50,498 nt of DNA from Rhodospirillaceae bacterium (GTDB taxonomy: Bacteria; Pseudomonadota; Alphaproteobacteria; UBA8366; GCA-2717185). Within the stretch, counting starts at the first letter, position 1; every line of letters begins with the position of its first letter. The stretch spans positions 1 through 50,498 of the forward strand of contig PBDC01000112.1 in the NCBI GenBank assembly GCA_002717185.1, written 5' to 3'. The translations under genes were made by a program, and so were the position numbers. The notes under the pieces were generated by a model. The model was not told the origin of the DNA and made no database searches. It saw only the letters and a list, made by a program, of their open reading frames with translations. Positions 45,194 through 50,498 of this stretch are shown here, one piece after another.

Positions 45194-45789
45194 GCGGTTA
45201 CAACTCCCTGATTTACAAGGAAACTGAGTAGGGGAAGAAGCGGTAACCCCAGAATCGTGAAATAGTCTCCCTCTATACGACTGAAAAGCTGCGCCCCTCG
45301 GTTCTCCAGCTGGTAAGCGCCAACAGATGCACATACCCCATCGCCCGCAGCCGCGAGATATTCGTCTAGAAAAGAGTCGCTGAAAGGACGCATGGTAAGA
45401 CGGGCACTCTCCAGATGGCGCCAAAGGCACTGCCCATCTCGGACAACGCAGACCGCTGATAGCAATTCATGAGTTTTGCCTCTCAACGCGATCAAATGAC
45501 CGCGCGCGTGGTCGATATCCGGCGGCTTGTCGAACCAAATCCCATCACATTGCAGCATTTGATCGGCACCAATGATTAGGGCACCGGGATGACGTTGCGA
45601 AACCTGCTGCGCTTTAAGCTCTGCCAGGGTCCCCGCCACGTGACCAGCCGACTTTTTTCGAATTCGAAAAGCTTCTTTAACTGACTTCTCATCTACCGCA
45701 GCTGGATCCCGTCCGAACACGATACCTGCATCCCGCAATACAGCACCACGCGATTGACTGGCTGAAGCTAGAATGACGTTTTTTTTCAT
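45190..45789 (-). CDS. maf: Maf-family nucleotide pyrophosphatase
   Basis: Hydrolyses non-canonical or modified NTPs. It has VILASASQSRGAVLRDAG at the start, the conserved KAQQVSQRHPGALIIGADQM (Asp base) and YQLENRGAQLFSRIEGDY. Length is 199 aa. It is coupled by 4-nt ATGA overlaps to PPSR upstream and aroE downstream. The start contains an 8-A run. Confidence 0.95.
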   Translation of the reverse strand: MKKNVILASASQSRGAVLRDAGIVFGRDPAAVDEKSVKEAFRIRKKSAGHVAGTLAELKAQQVSQRHPGALIIGADQMLQCDGIWFDKPPDIDHARGHLIALRGKTHELLSAVCVVRDGQCLWRHLESARLTMRPFSDSFLDEYLAAAGDGVCASVGAYQLENRGAQLFSRIEGDYFTILGLPLLPLLSFLVNQGVVTA

Positions 45790-46634
45790 TTTAAATTTTT
45801 GACGGAGAAATTTGCCTCTGCAGCCTGCGCACGTTTCTCCATCATCTGCATAATAGCCGCCGCCGATTCCTCAATGGATCGGCGAGTGACATCAATGATC
45901 GGCCAGCCATGTTCAGTACATAGGCGGCGCGCCATCGCAACCTCCTCTCGCACTGTTTCGGGATCAATATAGTTGGTTTCATGGTTTTCGCTTAGCAAGC
46001 GCAATCGGTTACGGCGGATTTGCACCAGGCTTTTTACTTCTTTGGTCAGCCCAATTATTAGCGGGCCTGCCTTCTCCAGCTGGAATACCTCTTGTGGTAG
46101 GGGAACGCCGGGTACGATGGGAACATTACCCGCCTTAACGCCACGATTGGCAAGATACATGCAGGTCGGCGTCTTCGAGGTACGCGATACCCCAAGTAAT
46201 ATGACATCTGCATTGTAAAGATCCCAAACTGCCTGACCATCATCATGGCTCAACGCGAAGGTCATAGCATCGATGCGTTCGAAATACTCCGAGTCCAGTT
46301 CGTGCTGCCGACCGGGCTGGCCTCGGCTCTGAATGCCAAGATGGCTGCCTAGCGCTGCCATAACGGGATCAAGCACAGGAATGCAGGGAATCTGCAGCTC
46401 CCGACAACCATCCTGTAAAGTGCGTCTTAGACTGTCGCTCACCAAAGTGAACATCACGATCCCAGGGTTGTCTGCGATATTAACTAAAATTTTTTGTACC
46501 TGTCCTGGCGTACGCACCAGTGTCCAATTGTGTTCTTCCGCTTCCACGCCCTCAAATTGTGCTAGGCAAGCGCGCGCGACGCTGTGAATCGTTTCACCGG
46601 TCGCATCGGACACGAGGTGTAAGTGTACGCGAAT
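45786..46634 (-). CDS. Pyruvate, phosphate dikinase regulatory protein (PPSR, DUF299; RP001 homologue)
   Basis: Bifunctional kinase/pyrophosphorylase that regulates PPDK or PEP synthase. The P-loop is VILLGVSRTSKTPT, and the second motif is GLTKEVKSLVQIRRNRL. The N-terminal fold strand HLHLVSDATGETIHSV is essential in the family, yet no ATG, GTG or TTG lies before HLHLV. The only internal start is the GTG at 46613 inside that strand. An ATT at 46634 has GGGAG 7 nt upstream and includes the whole conserved strand, giving 282 aa, so I choose it. Confidence 0.93.
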   Translation of the reverse strand: MRVHLHLVSDATGETIHSVARACLAQFEGVEAEEHNWTLVRTPGQVQKILVNIADNPGIVMFTLVSDSLRRTLQDGCRELQIPCIPVLDPVMAALGSHLGIQSRGQPGRQHELDSEYFERIDAMTFALSHDDGQAVWDLYNADVILLGVSRTSKTPTCMYLANRGVKAGNVPIVPGVPLPQEVFQLEKAGPLIIGLTKEVKSLVQIRRNRLRLLSENHETNYIDPETVREEVAMARRLCTEHGWPIIDVTRRSIEESAAAIMQMMEKRAQAAEANFSVKNLK

Positions 46635-46649
46635 AGTTCATCTCCCAAT

Positions 46650-46658
46650 TGGGGATAA
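46650..46658 (-). promoter_or_regulatory. DnaA-box-like 9-mer (TTATCCCCA)
   Basis: One mismatch to TTATCCACA. It lies in the putative origin, directly beside the PPSR ribosome-binding site, within the palindrome CCCAATTGGG. Confidence 0.45.
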
Positions 46659-46736
46659 GGCAATGCAATCGTGGGATAACTAGAAGCATCCGCACAAGTG
46701 CTAGTTTTGTGAACCTTAACCCGGTTTTCATCCGCG

Positions 46737-46755
46737 TTTTACCCTTTGGGTAAAA
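46737..46755. repeat. Perfect inverted repeat TTTTACCC-TTT-GGGTAAAA
   Basis: Eight-bp arms around a TTT loop inside the putative origin. It is AT-rich at the ends and perfectly symmetrical. It could be a protein-binding site or hairpin. Confidence 0.85.
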
Positions 46756-46803
46756 AAGAGCAAGATAGGAATTAGATTCGGGAATACTTTTCCCTAGCTT
46801 ATT

Positions 46804-46812
46804 TTATCCCCG
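46804..46812 (+). promoter_or_regulatory. DnaA-box-like 9-mer (TTATCCCCG)
   Basis: Two mismatches to TTATCCACA. Weak on its own; supported only by position in the candidate origin. Confidence 0.3.
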
Positions 46813-46999
46813 GTATTAGCCTTATTATGATATGTCGCTAACGTCCCGTCGCCTTCACTTTTCTTCGTTTATGCGCGATAAGTCGTCTAATAAGCCTTAC
46901 CAGTGGACAGCTGCGGGAAAAGTAGTAATCCCCGCAATACACAGCACAACAACAACAACATCTTTATTTTTAAAATAAGAATTAAAGTGTTAGTGATCT

Positions 47000-47008
47000 G
47001 GTGAATAA
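47000..47008 (-). promoter_or_regulatory. DnaA-box-like 9-mer (TTATTCACC)
   Basis: One mismatch to TTATNCACA, 21 bp before the hemE start and next to the AT-rich tract. Confidence 0.4.
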
Positions 47009-47029
47009 CCAGCGTCGAATTAGGGTTTT

Positions 47030-48064
47030 ATGACTAAAAAGAAGCTTTTACGCGCCCTCGAGGGCGAACCATTGCACACGCCGCCAATTTGGCTGATGCG
47101 TCAAGCTGGTAGATATTTACCGGAATATCGACAGGTTAAAGAAAAGGCCGGGTCGTTTCTGAATCTTTGTTACACCCCTAAGTATGCAGTTGAGGTAACA
47201 CTGCAGCCAATCCGGCGTTATGGATTCGATGCGGCCATTCTATTCTCGGATCTACCCCTGATCGCTCAGGGGTTGGGACAAAAGTTATGGTACGAGGAAG
47301 GTGGAGGACCTCGCCTGGATCCGATACGTGAAGCTGCGGGATTAGGTCCTCTTGATCCGGGGCAAGTAGCTGATCGTCTGGCGCCAGTATACGAGACCGT
47401 ACACGAGCTAGTAAAAGCATTGCCGGATGAGACGACATTGATCGGTTTTGCCGGCGCACCTTGGACGGTTGCATGCTACATGGTGGAAGGCGGTGGGAGC
47501 CGTGAGTTCTCTGAGGTAAAGGGTTGGGCGTTTCGGAATCCCGAAGAATTCGAAATACTTATAGAAATTTTAGTTGATGCTACCGCAATACATTTGTGCA
47601 GGCAGGCTGAGGCTGGTGCGGAAGTTCTGCAAATTTTTGATAGCTGGGCTAGTATTTTGTCGGATACTGGGTTCAGGCGTTGGATTATCGAACCAACTAA
47701 GGCTCTAGTCTCGCGGATCCGTGTCGATTTTCCAGATATTCCGATCATCGGTTTTCCACGAGCGGCAGGTGTTATGTATGCAGAATATATCGCAGAAACC
47801 GGTGTTACAGCTGTCAGTCTTGACACTGCTATTTCTCGACGTTGGGCGGCTGAGAACCTGCAATCGAAAATCCCTGTGCAGGGCAATCTTGATCCGCTGG
47901 CGTTGGTTAACGGTGGTGCGTATCTGGAACAGGAGGTACGGGAGACGCTCGACAGGTTTTCTGGAGGACCGTTTATATTCAATCTGGGACATGGGATTGT
48001 CAAAGAAACACCGCCGGAAAATGTTGCCGCGCTTATTGCACTAGTGAGAGAGTACTCGGCTTGA
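47030..48064 (+). CDS. hemE: Uroporphyrinogen decarboxylase HemE
   Basis: Decarboxylates uroporphyrinogen III to coproporphyrinogen III in heme synthesis. It has WLMRQAGRYLPEYR at about 21-34, the catalytic Asp in AAILFSDLPL, FAGAPWTVACYMVEGGGS and the C-terminal NLGHGIVKETPPENV. Length is 344 aa. It is the first gene right of the putative origin and overlaps hemH by 4 nt (TTGA). Confidence 0.98.
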   Translation: MTKKKLLRALEGEPLHTPPIWLMRQAGRYLPEYRQVKEKAGSFLNLCYTPKYAVEVTLQPIRRYGFDAAILFSDLPLIAQGLGQKLWYEEGGGPRLDPIREAAGLGPLDPGQVADRLAPVYETVHELVKALPDETTLIGFAGAPWTVACYMVEGGGSREFSEVKGWAFRNPEEFEILIEILVDATAIHLCRQAEAGAEVLQIFDSWASILSDTGFRRWIIEPTKALVSRIRVDFPDIPIIGFPRAAGVMYAEYIAETGVTAVSLDTAISRRWAAENLQSKIPVQGNLDPLALVNGGAYLEQEVRETLDRFSGGPFIFNLGHGIVKETPPENVAALIALVREYSA

Positions 48065-49095
48065 GTCTGCCTGGAAAAATTGCAGTTATTCTGTTTAATC
48101 TAGGTGGGCCAGACGGTCCCGAGGCGGTGCAGCCGTTTCTTTTTAACTTATTCAATGATCCAGCGATTATCGGAGCCCCAGGACCCATCCGCTGGGCCTT
48201 GGCCCATTTCATTTCGCGCCGTCGAGCGTTGGTCGCACAGGAAATTTATGAACATCTTGGTGGTGGCTCGCCACTTCTGCTGAATACTCAAGCGCAAGCG
48301 GATGCTTTGGAGCAGGAGCTTGGGGGAATGGCGCGAGTTTTTGTGTCTATGCGCTATTGGCACCCCCTTGCTGGCGAATGCGCTGCGGAAGTGAAAGACT
48401 ACGAGCCAGACCATGTCGTTTTACTACCACTATATCCGCAGTTTTCGACCACGACGACGGGATCTTCGGTGAAGGACTGGCATCGTGCAGCACAGAAGGT
48501 GGGCCTTAATGTGCGGACCAGCACTGTATGCTGCTATTTTAGAAACAATACTTTTGTTAAAACGATCGCGGATCGCATTCGTTTGGCGATGGAGGGACGA
48601 ACGGAGGTTGTGCCCCGAGTCCTGTTCACTGCGCATGGACTGCCGAAGAAAGTAATCGCTGCAGGCGATCCTTACCAGTGGCAGGTGGAGCGTACGGCTG
48701 ACGCGATCGTGCAAGCAGTGGATATACCAGTATTAGATTGGGTCGTTTGCTATCAAAGTCGCGTCGGCCCACTAGAGTGGATCCAGCCCTATACGTCGGA
48801 TATCTTGAAAGTGGCGGGTGATGAAGGAAAGCCTGTCATTGTTGTGCCGATAGGATTTACCTCTGAGCATTCCGAGACACTAGTGGAGCTGGATATAGAA
48901 TACCGAGAATTGGCGGAACAAGCTGGTGTTCCGGAATATATCCGGATCAATACTGTGGGTGCAGATGCTGATTTCATCGGTGGCCTTGCGAAATTGGTTG
49001 CATCGGCTTTGTCTCACGATCACAGGCTGAGCAGTGATGGTGGTGGGTGCCAATGCCCAGAAAACTACCAGCGTTGTGCTTTCTGGGCATCTTGA
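48061..49095 (+). CDS. hemH: Ferrochelatase HemH
   Basis: Inserts Fe2+ into protoporphyrin IX. It has VLFNLGGPDGPEAVQPFLFN at the start (family LLNLGGP), the catalytic His in FTAHGLPKK, VCYQSRVGPLEWIQPYT and the Glu-rich TSEHSETLVELDIEY. It begins with TTG at 48061, overlapping the hemE stop. The C-terminal tail has GGGCQCPENYQRC, and TVCCYF is mid-protein; these Cys may bind a [2Fe-2S] cluster. Length is 344 aa. Confidence 0.97.
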   Translation: MSLPGKIAVILFNLGGPDGPEAVQPFLFNLFNDPAIIGAPGPIRWALAHFISRRRALVAQEIYEHLGGGSPLLLNTQAQADALEQELGGMARVFVSMRYWHPLAGECAAEVKDYEPDHVVLLPLYPQFSTTTTGSSVKDWHRAAQKVGLNVRTSTVCCYFRNNTFVKTIADRIRLAMEGRTEVVPRVLFTAHGLPKKVIAAGDPYQWQVERTADAIVQAVDIPVLDWVVCYQSRVGPLEWIQPYTSDILKVAGDEGKPVIVVPIGFTSEHSETLVELDIEYRELAEQAGVPEYIRINTVGADADFIGGLAKLVASALSHDHRLSSDGGGCQCPENYQRCAFWAS

Positions 49096-49101
49096 CTGCA
49101 G

Positions 49102-49539
49102 ATGGTGATGGTCGACTTTTTCCTTTGGATAAAGGTCCTGCACATTGTCGGCGTCATTGCTTGGATGGCGGGTTTGCTCTATTTGCCGCGTCTTTTTGTA
49201 TACCACGTGGTTGCAGAACCAGGCTCTGTCCAGTCGGAAACTTTTAAGGTTATGGAGCGCCGCTTGCTCCGCGCGATCATGAATCCAGCGATGATTATCT
49301 CGTGGATTACAGGATTTTTACTGGTTTACCTCGGTGAATACTGGGATGAGCATTGGTTTTGGGCAAAGTTTGCCTGTGTTGTCATTTTGTCTGAGGCGCA
49401 CTTCCTATTTGGGCGATATCGCAAGGCGTTCGAAATGGATCGGAATATCAAGAGCGAAAAGTTCTTTCGTGTCGCAAACGAAGTGCCGACGGTTGTTATG
49501 ATCGCGATTGTCATCTTTGTTGTCATCAAGCCATTTTAA
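49102..49539 (+). CDS. hemJ: Protoporphyrinogen IX oxidase HemJ
   Basis: Heme-binding membrane enzyme that oxidises protoporphyrinogen IX. Four helices are expected: LWIKVLHIVGVIAWMAGLLY (conserved His), MNPAMIISWITGFLLVYL, FACVVILSEAHFLFGRY and VVMIAIVIFVVIKPF. The family PRLFVYH follows helix 1. Length is 145 aa. It lies 6 bp after hemH. The gap that follows (49540-49777) contains two short T-runs without a clear stem and presumably the rho promoter. Confidence 0.95.
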   Translation: MVMVDFFLWIKVLHIVGVIAWMAGLLYLPRLFVYHVVAEPGSVQSETFKVMERRLLRAIMNPAMIISWITGFLLVYLGEYWDEHWFWAKFACVVILSEAHFLFGRYRKAFEMDRNIKSEKFFRVANEVPTVVMIAIVIFVVIKPF

Positions 49540-49777
49540 TTTGGGTTTTTTCGGTCGGGTTTTATAGTTCCTGGAAAGTTTGGAATATTAAACTGTAAAC
49601 GGCGATTGACTTGTGATCCAGCAAGGGTTATTTGATCGTCATCTAAGCTAAGTATCCTTAGCCCTTAATCCCAGATACGTATTTCGCAACAAGTCGGCCT
49701 CGATCCAAAAGGGCCATTGCGTTAACAGAGCGCGTTCTGCGGACACTAATCATCTTTCTTTTCCCTGCGGCAGCAAA

Positions 49778-50498
49778 ATGCAACTTCAAGAACTAAAAAA
49801 GAAATCTCCAGCTGACCTTCTGGCCTTTGCAGAAGAACTCGAAATCGAGAACGCCAGTACTTTACGCAAACAGGACATGATGTTTGCGATATTGAAGCAG
49901 TTGGCGATGAACGAGGTCTCCATCTTCGGCGACGGCGTGCTTGAAGTTCTGTCCGACGGATTTGGTTTCTTACGCTCCCCGGAGTCGAACTACTTGCCAG
50001 GCCCGGACGATATTTACGTCAGTCCAAGCCAGGTGCGGCGTTTTGGTTTGCGCACTGGGGATACAGTCGAAGGTGAAATTCGCGCGCCGAAAGATGGAGA
50101 ACGCTATTTCGCTCTGCTAAAGGTCAATAAGATCAATTTCGATGAGCCTGAGGTTGTCCGTCATAGGATTAATTTCGACAATCTGACGCCGCTTTACCCC
50201 GAAGAACGGCTGCAGCTCGAAATGGAAGATCCGGAAAACAAGGATATGTCACCGCGAGTGATCGAACTGATCTCGCCCCTTGGCAAGGGACAGCGTGCGC
50301 TAATTGTGGCCCAACCGCGGACTGGAAAGACGGTAATGCTGCAGAGCGTCGCCGACTCGATAACGACTAACAACAAGGAAGTTTATCTTATAGTTCTGCT
50401 GATTGACGAGCGCCCGGAAGAGGTGACAGATATGCAGCGCTCTGTCGATGGTGAAGTCGTTAGCTCAACCTTTGATGAGCCGGCGGCGCGTCACGTTC
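49778..50498 (+). CDS. rho: Transcription termination factor Rho (3'-truncated by window edge)
   Basis: Hexameric RNA helicase that ends transcription. The visible 240 residues start [20 protein letters not shown] (Rho N-domain), then the RNA-binding cold-shock-like domain ([39 protein letters not shown]). The ATPase domain begins with [20 protein letters not shown] (Walker A). The frame runs off the right edge, so the C-terminal half is missing. The start is the ATG at 49778. Rho after hemEHJ is the usual alphaproteobacterial order. Confidence 0.97.
   Translation, partial: MQLQELKKKSPADLLAFAEELEIENASTLRKQDMMFAILKQLAMNEVSIFGDGVLEVLSDGFGFLRSPESNYLPGPDDIYVSPSQVRRFGLRTGDTVEGEIRAPKDGERYFALLKVNKINFDEPEVVRHRINFDNLTPLYPEERLQLEMEDPENKDMSPRVIELISPLGKGQRALIVAQPRTGKTVMLQSVADSITTNNKEVYLIVLLIDERPEEVTDMQRSVDGEVVSSTFDEPAARHV

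Larger units (their letters stand above)
46635..47029. other. Candidate chromosomal replication origin (oriC) between PPSR and hemE
   Basis: In Caulobacter and Rickettsia the origin lies between the RP001/PPSR gene and hemE, the exact arrangement here. The gap is AT-rich and has no gene. It contains DnaA-box-like 9-mers TTATCCCCA (46650-46658, minus), TTATCCCCG (46804-46812) and TTATTCACC (47000-47008, minus). An AT-rich unwinding-like tract lies at 46961-46986, with TTAA-N8-TTAA at 46970-46985. Genes on the two sides are transcribed away from it. Confidence 0.65.

Noticed and set aside
46946..46960. (ACA)n run read as a possible repeat array
   Set aside because: Only about five trinucleotides; a simple sequence tract, not CRISPR or iteron array.
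1..50498. tRNA/rRNA genes, CRISPR arrays, prophage or complete IS elements
   Set aside because: No tRNA-like T-arm/anticodon combination, transposase, integrase, terminal repeats or spaced direct repeats were found by eye.

Overview
The window looks like a chromosomal segment of a free-living, metabolically versatile alphaproteobacterium, probably Rhodospirillales-like. The basis is conserved alphaproteobacterial gene order: tim44-mltA...smr facing fxsA and secB; dnaQ-aroE-maf-PPSR; hemE-hemH-hemJ-rho; and hisB-hisH-GNAT-hisA-hisF-hisE next to hslVU. No rRNA, tRNA, CRISPR array, phage or intact insertion sequence was seen.

Layout. (1) 1-1355: 3' part of rpoD. (2) 1.6-28.3 kb: an accessory catabolic region. 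It holds a sulfatase with an esterase, three TauD/TfdA dioxygenases, a Rieske oxygenase, two flavin-dependent LLM monooxygenases, two thiolase-like/DUF35 pairs, an isocitrate-lyase-like enzyme, a CoA-transferase, an acyl-CoA dehydrogenase, a GMC oxidoreductase, an MmgE/PrpD protein, an SDR and an asparaginase-like protein. No intact transcription regulator was found in this stretch. (3) 12.4-16.7 kb: a phosphite module inside that region. A PtxD-type phosphite dehydrogenase (- strand) lies back to back with a PhnC/PhnD/PhnE-type (ptxABC-like) ABC transporter (+ strand). A frameshifted LysR remnant abuts the 3' end of ptxD, where ptxE lies in the classical ptxABCDE operon. (4) 28.8-33.8 kb: a leftward histidine operon ending in hisE, a HIT protein and an N-carbamoyl-D-amino-acid hydrolase. 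(5) 34.2-36.2 kb: hslVU behind a heat-shock-type promoter. (6) 36.2-41.8 kb: a compact leftward operon tim44-mltA-lutA-lutB-lutC-smr-xre, with the lactate-utilisation genes between mltA and smr. (7) 41.9-46.6 kb: fxsA, a phosphatase and secB rightward, then dnaQ, aroE, maf and PPSR leftward. (8) 46.6-47.0 kb: an AT-rich gap between PPSR (the RP001 homologue) and hemE, the conserved site of the alphaproteobacterial replication origin. (9) 47.0-50.5 kb: hemE, hemH, hemJ and the 5' part of rho, all rightward.

How the genes work together. Transcription diverges from the putative origin, as expected for an oriC region. PtxABC-type uptake with PtxD would give growth on phosphite as a phosphorus source. 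The thiolase-like/DUF35 pairs, CoA-transferase, lyase and acyl-CoA dehydrogenase suggest breakdown of CoA-linked branched or cyclic acids. The TauD, LLM and sulfatase genes suggest scavenging of organosulfur or organophosphorus compounds. These pathway-level roles are inferences from family membership and neighbourhood.
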